This document shows, piece by piece, positions 8,073 to 17,495 of a stretch of DNA of 64,000 nucleotides. The notes under the pieces were generated by a model that was given only the letters and a program-made list of their open reading frames with translations, did no database searches and was not told the origin of the DNA. Positions within the stretch are counted from its first letter, which is position 1. Every line of letters begins with the position of its first letter. Position numbers and translations under genes: made by a program. Source of the stretch: Bin55 sp965116055 (GTDB taxonomy: Bacteria; Pseudomonadota; Gammaproteobacteria; Pseudomonadales; Azotimanducaceae); contig OZ220466.1 in assembly GCA_965116055.1 (NCBI GenBank), positions 2,852,001-2,916,000 of the forward strand, in the 5' to 3' direction.

Positions 8073-8774
8073 TCAGATAGCACATAGTCGATCCGCTAGA
8101 TCCGTGTAGCTTTGGGCGCAAATCTCGAAACCTGTTATGTCGCCTTCGGATCCCATCTCCCACATTTTCGGTTTGACATGTGCAGCTTGCAAACCAGCGC
8201 GTTGTGCCGCGGCTAGATCAGGCGGGTGACACGCGACCATCAACGCTTCTGCCGGACAAGCACCAAGCAAGCGAGCTGCTTTACGATACGCTTCCTGTTC
8301 AGGCTTGTAAACACCTAGAAACTCGCACGATAGATAAGCGTCCCAGTCAATTCCCGCGTGCTTCGAAGAATCGACGATGATTGAGAGGGAAAGTACCGTG
8401 AGAATTGATACAACATAGTGTTCTCGAAGCCTCGCGAGCGCATCCGGGACATCAGGCCATACGTTCATTTGATGCCAAGCAGCATTGAGTTGCTGTTTGT
8501 CGTCCGCAGTTAGTTCTAATTGCGGATGTTGCATAGCTAGTTCGTTTAACACATCCAGATGAATCTGATCGGCATTTCGCCACGATAAAGCACCGCGCCG
8601 AACTTCAGCGAGCGTTTCAAACATGCGGCGACGCCACTGAAAACAGAATGCCGGTGCGTCGAGTTTAACGCCGCGCGATCGTGCAAGTTTGCCTACTGCT
8701 ACTTGGGTTGACGATTGCCAATCAAAGATACTACCACCCACATCGAACATCAGAACTTTGATGCTGCCATTCAT
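8073..8774 (-). CDS. HAD-superfamily hydrolase, haloacid dehalogenase type II-like
   Basis: This 233-residue cytosolic hydrolase (if started at the ATG at 8774) is predicted to act on a 2-haloacid or phosphate ester. Motif I is LMFDVGGSIFDW with the nucleophilic Asp about eight residues from the start. The type II dehalogenase subgroup usually has FDxYGTLFD here, so VGGSIFD is a variant. Motif II maps to SILTVLSLS (about 125-133). The catalytic Lys is in FLGVYKPEQEAY, and motif III is MVACHPPDLAAAQRAG. The frame extends upstream to a TTG at 8804, but the ATG start fits the usual N-terminus better. It stands alone on the minus strand. Confidence 0.82.
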   Translation of the reverse strand: MNGSIKVLMFDVGGSIFDWQSSTQVAVGKLARSRGVKLDAPAFCFQWRRRMFETLAEVRRGALSWRNADQIHLDVLNELAMQHPQLELTADDKQQLNAAWHQMNVWPDVPDALARLREHYVVSILTVLSLSIIVDSSKHAGIDWDAYLSCEFLGVYKPEQEAYRKAARLLGACPAEALMVACHPPDLAAAQRAGLQAAHVKPKMWEMGSEGDITGFEICAQSYTDLADRLCAI

Positions 8775-8804
8775 GCGCGTTTGCACCGTTTTTCTTGATT
8801 GCAA

Positions 8805-9342
8805 TTATTTTGTAGCATAGAAATCACAATGGCGTCGAATCGTCTCCTTTACAACAGATCTATTATTTGAATTTTATTTTGGTCAGTCAACTTACAACAA
8901 GTACCGTCTGCTAGAAGTGCAGTCGCGTGGAAAGTTTACGAAGGGAGATAGTTACCTCAGACAGTACTATTCGCCATTACGCGGGTATAACGCGAGGCGG
9001 ACATAGTCATGTATAGTACCATACTTTACTTTTCGCAACCACATCAATAACGTGCATGCAATTCAAAATTTGAATAGCATGGTCTATGGTCTTGAAAGTA
9101 CTTTGGTAGACCGCATACTGCAAACACATTTCCATATCAACATCAAGGCGCGATGTGAACGGACACTGTAGTATCCGCCCAATGTACACACATACATCTT
9201 CAAGGTTTGATCCTTGCGATCTACCGTGTATACGACAGTGGAGCGTATTCCATCAGGCCATGATCACCTCACTTCAATATATTGCAGGCCTGCACTAAGT
9301 CGACACTTTAGTCCCCTTAAACCAAGCCCTTAGCATCACGGC
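8805..9342. other. Gene-free stretch downstream of adhesin 1
   Basis: I see no gene with recognisable content and no repeat shared with other parts of the window. Short ORFs such as 9007-9189 look random. Confidence 0.4.
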
Positions 9343-9343
9343 A

Positions 9344-9376
9344 TAAAAAACCCCGGCACGCTCACGCGTACCGGGG
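9344..9376 (-). terminator. Terminator of adhesin 1
   Basis: Read on the minus strand, the stem CCCCGG/CCGGGG closes a longer imperfect hairpin and is followed by a run of seven T. It lies about 55 bp after the adhesin stop codon. The same hairpin follows adhesin 2 at 35511-35541, and homology between the two loci ends just beyond it. Confidence 0.85.
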
Positions 9377-9430
9377 CTGGAGAAGAGCGCGCAACAATGG
9401 CATGACCATCGTCACGCGGGGTCTGTCAGC

Positions 9431-12400
9431 TTAGAAACGCATCGTCGCGTGCAAGCCGACTTGACTATGACTGACACCCGGACGCTCGTCCACGCGACCA
9501 GCGGCCAGGCGGACATCCAAATCCTTCGCCTGGCGCACCCATGGCCGCACGCTCGCGCCGACCAGCAGCTCGCGCCGGGTCCCATCGCTCATGCGCACAT
9601 CCACGAACGGCGTCAACAGATAGCGTTCACGCGCTACCAGCAGACCGTAGCCTACCTGGGTTTCCAGCGACGCCTGCGCCCCGCCGTTGGCCATGCCCGT
9701 CAGCGCCCCGTAGGACTGCCCGACGCGGAGGGTATCTTCCCACAGGATCCCCGTGCCTACCGCATCCGCACCCCAGCGCGGCGCTATCGTGACCGAGACG
9801 CCCGTCGCCTGCGCCGACGGATTCAACGTCGCCAGCAAGCTGAAGCCCGACTCGCGATAGTCGTCCGCACCGTGCAACGCCAACGTGCGTCCTTGCGCTT
9901 CCAGCGTGAACGCCGGCATCGTCATGCGGACACCGCCAGCCAGTTCCAGGCCCGAACCCGTCTCGCCATCACCACCGTCCGTGCGCACGTTCACCTGCCC
10001 GAACGGTTCCAGCAGGCCGCCTTGACCCGTGTCCGTCGAGAACGACCCTTCCAGACCAAGACGGAAACGATGCACGTCCGTCGCCAGACCATCCGCCGCG
10101 CCCGGACCTTGATCCGTCTCCAACGACGCCAGCGCCGCATCCCCGCGCAACGCCAGGTCGAACCGACCGACCTGCCTCAAGGCCTGCTCACCGCCAACCA
10201 TCGCCAGCTGCGAACGCAGATCGCTCACATCACGCGTCGTCGTACCCGCCACCGTCGTATCCAGTTCACCGCGACCGAAGCCGGCCAAACCCCATAACGA
10301 CATGCGTTCACTCGGGCGGTAACTCGCATACGGCAGCACCGTCGTCAACTGCATGTCCATGGCCTGCGATGCCGTGCCCCAGGCGTAATCGGAGTCGCCG
10401 CCCTGGCGCGCCACCGCCAGGCCGACCAGCCAATCCTCGGCCACCGCCACATCCGCACCCAGGTACATGCTCGTCGCCGTGCCATCGTAGCCGCTACCTT
10501 CGTAAGCCTGCCGGTCCACATCGCCCCACACCGACCACTTGGAGGCATCCTCGCTTGACCCCAGGTTCAACGCAAAGCGTTGACCGATCTGCGACTGCAA
10601 CTGGTCCATACCGCTCGCACCCAGCGCGGCGCCAGACATGAGATCGCCGCCTGCCAGCACCCCGGTTGATTCCGGGGTGTTGACCGCATGCACCAGTTGC
10701 CAGGCTGCCGCACCCGTACGCGAGGCTGCCGCAGGATCCCGCGGCGACCACTCGTCCAGCCACGCATCCAGGGTCAGATCCGCACTGCGCGCGTCCGTCG
10801 TGAGACGGGCGCCCACACTGGATGACGCACTCGCCAACAACGCCCGACCAAACCCGGCCAGCGATTGCGCCGCCACCGCCTTCAGGGCACCGTCGCCCAC
10901 CGTGACCGATCCCGTCACCGTCGCTTCGCCGCCATGCGGATCCGTCGCCGTGATCGTGAGCGTCGTCGTCCCGCGCGCGATCGGACTCACCCGCGCCTGC
11001 ATCCCCGCCAGCGCCGCCGTCGCAATGCCTGCATCCGCCGTCGCCACCGTGTACGTCAACGGATCGCCATCGTCGCTAAATAGACCTTCTATCGTGGGCG
11101 TGGCTGCCGCACCGCCCACTTCCAAAACCAGCGGACTGAGCGCATTGGCAACTTGCGGCGCCACATTCGCCACCGTCACCTGCACCTCGTCCATGACGTG
11201 ACCACCGTCCATATCCGTCGCCGTCAACGTCAACACCGTCTCGCCCACGGCCAGACCGCGCAGCGTCAACCGATGGTCCGTACCAAGCGTGGCCTCCACC
11301 AACATCGCCTCGGCCGTCGTCACCGTCAACGTCAACGGCTCATCCGTATCCGGATCGCTAAATGCGCCACTCACATCAAGCGCCACATCGTCCACCCGCG
11401 TGATCGCTTGATCCATCACCGCCGCCGCCACCACCGGCGCCACATTCACTACCGTCACCTCGAACGTGTCCGTCACACTCGCCCCATTCGCATCCGTCGC
11501 CGTCAACATCACCTCGGTCGCACCGACAGCCCACGCCGTCACCGTCAACCGGCTCCCCTGCAGCATCGCCGCGGCCACGTCGCTGTCCGCGGTCATGACC
11601 GTCAAGGTCAGCGTCGCCGGGCCGTCGTCCGCATCCTGGAAGGTCGGCGCCACATCCAGGGTCAGCGGCGCACGCCGGTCCATCTCCTGATCAGCCAACG
11701 CCTGGGCTACTTCCGGCACCACGTTCTCGATGGTCGTCCGGAACGTCGTCAATACCTGACCGCCATCCGCATCCAGCGCCGTGAGGGTCACCTGGCTCTG
11801 ACCAACCTGCAGACCTTGAAGCGTCAGCCGCGTCCCTTCCAACTGCGCATCCACGTACATGCCGTCCGCTACGCTGACGGTCACATGCAGTGGCGCCGCA
11901 CTATCCGGATCGTGAAATGTGCTGCCTACATCCAGAACCACATCGTCAACCCGCGTCGTCGTTTGATCCGCCACCGCTTCGGCCACTACGGGGGCTAGAT
12001 TGATCACCGTGGCCGCGAATGTGTCCGACACCATCGCCCCATGATCGTCCGTCGCCGTCAGGGTGACGGTCGTCGTCCCCACTGCCAGCGCCTCGATCGT
12101 CAACAACGTATCGTCAACCCTCGCCGTCGCAATCGACGGATCCGCCACCGTCGCCGTCAACTGCCGAATCGCGCCATCGTCGTCCATGAACGTCCCTGTC
12201 AGGTCAAGCCCCAACGGCGCCCGCCGATCGAAGGTCCGATCCGTCAGCCCCAGCGCTACGGTCGGCGTGACGTTCTCGACCGCCACGACAAACTCGTGCG
12301 CCGCCGTCCCGCCATCCACATCGGTCGCCATGACCGTCACCGTCGTCGACCCCACATGAAGACCTTCCACCGTGAGCCGATGCCCCGCCACAGCCGCCGT

Positions 12401-15400
12401 CGCAATCATCGGGTCGGCCACCGCCACCGTCAGCGCCAACGGCGCGTCCGTATCCGGATCCCGGAACAGCACGCTCGCGTCATACATCAGGTCATGGATG
12501 CGGGTCAGGGTTTGAGGTCCTACCGCCGTCGCCACCACCGGGTCGACATTGACCACCGTGACCGTCACGGTCGTCATCGCCTGACCGCCATCATGGTCCG
12601 TCGCATGCACGGTCACGGCGGTTTCACCCACCGCCAACCCCGTCAGCGTCAGCTGACCGTCTGCCAAGTCGATCGCGCCCACTGCCACGATGCGGTCATC
12701 CGCCACCGTCGCTTCCAGCGTCGCCAGCTCGCCGTCAGCGTCCATAAAGGTGTCACTGACATCCACCGTCAGCGGGTCCATCCGATCAAGCGCTTGCGGC
12801 GCCACGTCCATGGCCACCGTCGGCGCCACATTGACCACCGTCGCCGTCAGCGTCGAAGTCGCCGTCGCCCCGTGCGGGTCCGTCGCCGTCAACTCGATAT
12901 CCACCTCGCCCAGCGCCACGCCTGCCAGCGTCAACGTCGTGCCAGCCACCGTGGCCGTCGCGCGGGCCGCGCCCTCGCCTACCGGCGTCGCCGTGATGAC
13001 CAGGCCGTCCGCGCCATCGTCCGCATCGGTGAACAGCCCGCCGAGATCCACCGCCTGCGGCGTCACGCGATCCAGCGTCCGCGCCGCCAACGGCTGCGCT
13101 TCCGCCGGCGCCGCATTCACCGTGATGGCCTGACTCACCGAGGTCTTGTTGCCCGCCTCATCCGTCGCCGCCAACGTCAGCGTCGCCATCCCCGAGGCCC
13201 GACCGACCAACGTCGCCGTCGCGCCATCATTGGTCACCACCACCAGCAACACATCTTCGTCCGACGTCATCGCCTGCGGCAGTCCCACCATATCGCCTTC
13301 ATCCGGATCCGTAAACAACCCCGACAAGGCTAGATCGAACGTCGACCCGACATTCACCGTGTCCGCCGCCGGCAGCCGTGCCATGAACGCATCCTTGTCC
13401 GCCGCCGGCGGCCGATTCGTCGTCACCTTCACCACGAACTTCAATGTGACCGTGCCGCCCTCGCCATCGTCCGCCGTCAACGTGATCGTCGCCATCCCTT
13501 CGCTCAGACCCCGGATCGTCACCCGATCCAGACCGCTCACCGTCACCGTGGTCACCTGCTTCATGGAGGAGGCAGCATCCACTTTCAACCGATCGCCGTC
13601 CTCGTCCGTGAAATAACCGCCGACCGCCAGCGTCAGCGATCCATCCACCGCCACCACCTGCTCCGCGATCGTCATCGGCTCCCCGGCCGCATCCAGCTTC
13701 ACCATCGGCACGTCGTTCACGTCGGTCACGATCACATGTACCTGCACCGTGCCGCTCTTGTCCCATCCGTCGTCCAGCGTCAACGTCAACGTATGACGAT
13801 CCTGCTGTTCCGCATTCAGACGCGCCTTCGTCCGCAATCCCAACTCGCTCGCCACCTTGTGGCAGTGATTGCTCACCTTCATCTTCAATGGCAACGCGCA
13901 GAGACTGCTCTCGCCACCGTCGATCTTGCCGTTCTCGTTCGCATCCAACCGACCCACGCGTACGGCCTCGAACAACTCGCTGTCCACCGTCGCCTGCACC
14001 TCGTCCGCCGAGTCCGCATCCAGGTAGGTGATCGCCGTCGCCAGGAACGTCCCCACCGGCGCATCCTCCGCCACGCTCATGCCGAACGACCGCACCCCCG
14101 CCGGCTCGAAACTCGGCGCCGCATTCTTCGCCCTAACCTTCAACTGGAACGTCGCATCCTTCGACAACTTGCCGTCCGACGCCGTCACCGTGATGGTGTA
14201 CGTCTTTTCCGCGGTCGCCGTCGCCCCCTTGCCCGTCAAAATCAGGTCGCGACCCTCGATCTTCACCAGATCCTCGCGCAGGTTCGAATACGCGCTGAAC
14301 GTCAGCGGATCACCTTCCGGATCGATGAACAGACTCGCCAGCTCGATCGGATCCGACTTCTCGTCGTTCGTCAACCGCACCGTCCCCAACGCCTTCACCG
14401 CCTCCGCATCGGTCTCCAGTTCGTTCACGTCCTTCACCGTCACCGTGATCGGGATCGTCACCGTGTCATACCCGTCGCTCGCCTGCAACCGCACCGTCGC
14501 CATCTTCCCCGCCGGCAACTTCTCGTAATCCACGAGCGCGCCCGTCAACGACACGTTCCCCGAGTTATCCTTGTATTTCCAGCAACTGCCGCCATCCGTC
14601 AGCGTGTACGTCGCATACTTCTTCGCCGGACACGGCGTTCCCACGACCTTGTAGTGCACATCGGTGTCAGTGGTATCCAGATCCCCCGCATTCCAGTCGT
14701 CCGCCGTCGCGGCCGTCGTCCCCGGCACCACCGACGCCACCAACGCGTCCTCACCCGTGCCTTCGTTCACCGTCGTGCGGAAACCCACCGAGCCGCCCGC
14801 AAACGCCGGCGGGTTGTTCACCCCTTTCTTCACGATCACCGTAATCTTCGCATAGATAGGGGACATCCTTGCAGGGACGACCGCGCCAGCCTCGTCGAGT
14901 CCGCTACCCAACTGCGTGTACACCTGCGCGAGATACGTGCCCTGGGTAGTCTGGTCATACGCCGTCAGGATGAGGCGCGCTCCCTGGGAACTCACCTTCA
15001 CCACATGCTGACCCGGATGCGGCGTGGGGTCGCCCCGGGCTACATTGGAAAGTACACAGTACACGTTTCCGTCCGCTGCATTTTGAAATGCCCGCGCACC
15101 AGGTAGCGCATATCCTCTGACCGCCCCTTGTCCTACAAGCCCCGAGGGCGCGGCACTCGAATGAATCTGGCTATCGACCCCAGGAGTATTGGTCGTGCGA
15201 TTGTCGCACACGACACTGGGTTCCTTGAGCAACAGCTCCTGAGGCGACGCGTCCAGGTCGCGAAACATCCGGTTCAAACTGATCGAGGTCGATTCGCCCG
15301 CATTCAGATACACCCGGGACGCACCCACCGGTTGCAGATCGTCCCCACTACGATCGGCGCCGCTCTGCTCATAGGTAAACGGCTTCAACACGACCGGACC

Positions 15401-15988
15401 TTCATTCACATCATTGAGGTTCAACGTCAGTGCCAACATATCCACCACTTTATCACCCTTGTGTGCCTGGACCGTGATCACGTACTTCGAGGACGTCTCG
15501 TAATCCAACACCGCATCGGCTTTCATCTGCACGTGTCCGCCCGTCGCGCCATTCGTGCCGTCATTCGCACTCTTGGACGTCATGCTCTTGCAATTCTTCG
15601 TCCCAGTGAGGGCAAATAGGTCACTGGACTTGCCCGCATCATCCGTCACTGCCACCGTATAACAGGCATCCGCCAAGGCCGGCGTCGTCCGCGCCGCGTC
15701 GATTTCACGGTTGAGCAGACTATTCGCGGCACCATTCGTACTGCTGTTCGTCCCCGTGCCACCCGCCGTATGACCATGCTCGCCACCCGTGCGCGCCGGG
15801 TTGCGCACATAGGGGCCAGTAGCTCCCGGGTGAGAGGCAAGAAAATACACGCCTTCGTCAAACGATACACTCACCGCATCCGCCTCGAAGGCCTCCTCGG
15901 CCAATGCCTGACTTCCACACCATGCGGTGAGTAGCGCGACCAATAAACTGCCGCCAAAACGGCGGCATCGCGTCGTGTTGTGAACCAT
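9431..15988 (-). CDS. Giant autotransporter adhesin 1 with cadherin-like and Ig-like repeats
   Basis: This 2185-residue surface protein has a Sec signal peptide (about 1-30, ending CGSQALA), then cadherin-like domains with DVNE/DVND calcium motifs (about 190-800). An EF-hand-like loop DANENGKIDGGE (about 680-692) is followed by a Cys pair. About nine Ig-like repeats of 85-95 residues (about 860-1695) come next, each ending in a V-N-V-x-P linker. The last part (about 1810-2185) is an autotransporter beta-barrel ending in Phe. The start chosen is the ATG at 15988, five bases after AGGAGAAGG. An upstream in-frame ATG at 16075 also follows GGAGGAG and would add 29 residues. Adhesin 2 (35596-42180) is a near-identical paralogue. 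It presumably mediates calcium-dependent attachment; the ligand is unknown. Confidence 0.9.
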   Translation of the reverse strand: MVHNTTRCRRFGGSLLVALLTAWCGSQALAEEAFEADAVSVSFDEGVYFLASHPGATGPYVRNPARTGGEHGHTAGGTGTNSSTNGAANSLLNREIDAARTTPALADACYTVAVTDDAGKSSDLFALTGTKNCKSMTSKSANDGTNGATGGHVQMKADAVLDYETSSKYVITVQAHKGDKVVDMLALTLNLNDVNEGPVVLKPFTYEQSGADRSGDDLQPVGASRVYLNAGESTSISLNRMFRDLDASPQELLLKEPSVVCDNRTTNTPGVDSQIHSSAAPSGLVGQGAVRGYALPGARAFQNAADGNVYCVLSNVARGDPTPHPGQHVVKVSSQGARLILTAYDQTTQGTYLAQVYTQLGSGLDEAGAVVPARMSPIYAKITVIVKKGVNNPPAFAGGSVGFRTTVNEGTGEDALVASVVPGTTAATADDWNAGDLDTTDTDVHYKVVGTPCPAKKYATYTLTDGGSCWKYKDNSGNVSLTGALVDYEKLPAGKMATVRLQASDGYDTVTIPITVTVKDVNELETDAEAVKALGTVRLTNDEKSDPIELASLFIDPEGDPLTFSAYSNLREDLVKIEGRDLILTGKGATATAEKTYTITVTASDGKLSKDATFQLKVRAKNAAPSFEPAGVRSFGMSVAEDAPVGTFLATAITYLDADSADEVQATVDSELFEAVRVGRLDANENGKIDGGESSLCALPLKMKVSNHCHKVASELGLRTKARLNAEQQDRHTLTLTLDDGWDKSGTVQVHVIVTDVNDVPMVKLDAAGEPMTIAEQVVAVDGSLTLAVGGYFTDEDGDRLKVDAASSMKQVTTVTVSGLDRVTIRGLSEGMATITLTADDGEGGTVTLKFVVKVTTNRPPAADKDAFMARLPAADTVNVGSTFDLALSGLFTDPDEGDMVGLPQAMTSDEDVLLVVVTNDGATATLVGRASGMATLTLAATDEAGNKTSVSQAITVNAAPAEAQPLAARTLDRVTPQAVDLGGLFTDADDGADGLVITATPVGEGAARATATVAGTTLTLAGVALGEVDIELTATDPHGATATSTLTATVVNVAPTVAMDVAPQALDRMDPLTVDVSDTFMDADGELATLEATVADDRIVAVGAIDLADGQLTLTGLAVGETAVTVHATDHDGGQAMTTVTVTVVNVDPVVATAVGPQTLTRIHDLMYDASVLFRDPDTDAPLALTVAVADPMIATAAVAGHRLTVEGLHVGSTTVTVMATDVDGGTAAHEFVVAVENVTPTVALGLTDRTFDRRAPLGLDLTGTFMDDDGAIRQLTATVADPSIATARVDDTLLTIEALAVGTTTVTLTATDDHGAMVSDTFAATVINLAPVVAEAVADQTTTRVDDVVLDVGSTFHDPDSAAPLHVTVSVADGMYVDAQLEGTRLTLQGLQVGQSQVTLTALDADGGQVLTTFRTTIENVVPEVAQALADQEMDRRAPLTLDVAPTFQDADDGPATLTLTVMTADSDVAAAMLQGSRLTVTAWAVGATEVMLTATDANGASVTDTFEVTVVNVAPVVAAAVMDQAITRVDDVALDVSGAFSDPDTDEPLTLTVTTAEAMLVEATLGTDHRLTLRGLAVGETVLTLTATDMDGGHVMDEVQVTVANVAPQVANALSPLVLEVGGAAATPTIEGLFSDDGDPLTYTVATADAGIATAALAGMQARVSPIARGTTTLTITATDPHGGEATVTGSVTVGDGALKAVAAQSLAGFGRALLASASSSVGARLTTDARSADLTLDAWLDEWSPRDPAAASRTGAAAWQLVHAVNTPESTGVLAGGDLMSGAALGASGMDQLQSQIGQRFALNLGSSEDASKWSVWGDVDRQAYEGSGYDGTATSMYLGADVAVAEDWLVGLAVARQGGDSDYAWGTASQAMDMQLTTVLPYASYRPSERMSLWGLAGFGRGELDTTVAGTTTRDVSDLRSQLAMVGGEQALRQVGRFDLALRGDAALASLETDQGPGAADGLATDVHRFRLGLEGSFSTDTGQGGLLEPFGQVNVRTDGGDGETGSGLELAGGVRMTMPAFTLEAQGRTLALHGADDYRESGFSLLATLNPSAQATGVSVTIAPRWGADAVGTGILWEDTLRVGQSYGALTGMANGGAQASLETQVGYGLLVARERYLLTPFVDVRMSDGTRRELLVGASVRPWVRQAKDLDVRLAAGRVDERPGVSHSQVGLHATMRF

Positions 15989-16507
15989 CGTCCCTTCTCC
16001 TTTCTCAGTATCGGGTTCGATTCGTGACCTACGGACTGCTCGACAACGAGCAGCGCCTAACTTGAAACCATGCAAGGGATCTCTCCTCCAGTGACCAATG
16101 CCTTACCCTGGAATGCTGCCACGCGAATCAACCTATCCTGAACCTTCACGCGACGTAAAGATCGTCTATTTAGGTAGGTAGGACCGTGAAGGTCTCGTCT
16201 GTTACATAGGCGTACCCCCCCCCTCGATTTTTATCAAGATTGGGCCAAGCCCTCGTGTGCGACACGTCGTCGCCACATCAGGCATTACGGGGTAGGTTGG
16301 TGACATGGGAACTAGAGCGACGCGAGCTGACACAACGATGCTCGCGGCCGACAAACTCCCTATCCAACGTAAGAGAACGAATTTTACCACACGACCGTCA
16401 CGGGGTCCGAGGACACGGCACACCATCTGTCTCTCATCGCCTCTTGACACCTGAAGCACAACATGGCAATAACACACATATACATGCCTAACAACACGCA
16501 CACACCA
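15989..16507 (-). promoter_or_regulatory. Conserved leader region of adhesin 1 with a poly-C tract
   Basis: About 430 bp beyond the alternative start at 16075 are conserved with the adhesin 2 leader (42181-42700). The region contains a hairpin CTGCTCG/CGAGCAG (16036-16053) between the two possible start codons. It also holds a nine-C tract at 16214-16222 (nine G on the coding strand), about 225 bp upstream of the ATG at 15988. I could not assign a confident -35/-10 pair. Conservation over non-coding sequence argues for a function in expression, or for very recent duplication. Confidence 0.55.
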
Positions 16508-17046
16508 CTAGGAGTCTACACCATAGAAACGATATACGATCATACCCAAGTAGAGAGTTGAGGTTTTGAGATGCTGACGACTTTCGCCCGCATGGCCGAG
16601 ATCAGCGTTTGTTGCTTCCACTGAATATAAAGGATTGGCTGCCGGAGGAGCTGTGACGCACCATGTCATTGATCTCGTGGACGGTTTGGATTGCGTGTGT
16701 GGTATGCGCCGTATGAGCCTCGCATGACGCTGAAGGCTCTGGTTTACGGATTGGTTTTACTCCCGTGTTCTGGCGCGCCGGAAGCAAAGCTGGCGATTGT
16801 GATCGGCCGTGCACAATACGACGCGCGTAAGTAGCTTTCAGAGATTCCGATCGGGTGGATCAAGCAGGTGCTGGGACGCTGTCCGGCCATGAGGCTGATT
16901 AAGAACCAATTCGAGTCCAGATCCGATTCAAGGTACCGGACAGCACCACGGACCAAAGACCGACAGCGCCCGAACAAAGATGAAATGGCGCCTACGCCCC
17001 GGACGATTCACCAAGCTTTATACTTTCTTACGGTGCAAGTCCCTAG
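16508..17046 (+). pseudogene. Decayed, internally deleted IS1182-type element
   Basis: CTAG at 16508-16511 is followed by a mutated left end (gagtctacaccaTAGAAAC). Transposase-like sequence then matches the start of the intact gene (ATGCTGACGACTTTCGCCCG, AAGGATTGGCTGCCGGAGG, ACGGTTTGGATT), with frameshifts and stops. A large internal deletion follows. Sequence matching the 3' end of the intact element (GATCGGGTGGATCAAGCAGG, then a mutated right end CTTACGGTGCAAGTC) leads to CTAG at 17043-17046. The total is 539 bp versus 1593 bp including target duplications in the intact copy. It lies exactly where homology between the two adhesin leaders ends. Confidence 0.85.
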
Positions 17047-17495
17047 CAAAATCTATTAACCAATAGGGATTATCTCTCCTGAACGGGGCTGTCTATATAT
17101 CTTCATATCTTCGTTCAAGATATTACCTGCGAAAGACGCTCTAATGTTTGAATCATTAACTCGCTCCTAATGGTTCGGATCACGTTTTGCCTCATAGCGC
17201 AGTACGTGCAAAGCCCTGTCTGACTTCCCATGTCGAACTTATGATTGCCTTGCGGCTGCTTTCTTCATACTTTTGTTGATTCGCCTCAACAATAAAACAC
17301 GACCCTACATTGCATCCAGCCAATAATCACATATCGTTGATCAATCTCGTATCGCTCATCAATTTAGGTTGCAATCATCCGCGCCGTTTAAACACCTCAC
17401 CTAGCGCACTGTTCATTTGACGCAAATTCGATAAGATAATACCCTACACAGGCCCAAGCCGGATCATGTTTTCATTTGCCAGATAGGATAGATCA
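17047..17495. other. Gene-free stretch upstream of the GST operon
   Basis: No gene or repeat was recognised. It presumably contains the promoter of the operon that starts at 17496, but I cannot place it with confidence. Confidence 0.4.
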
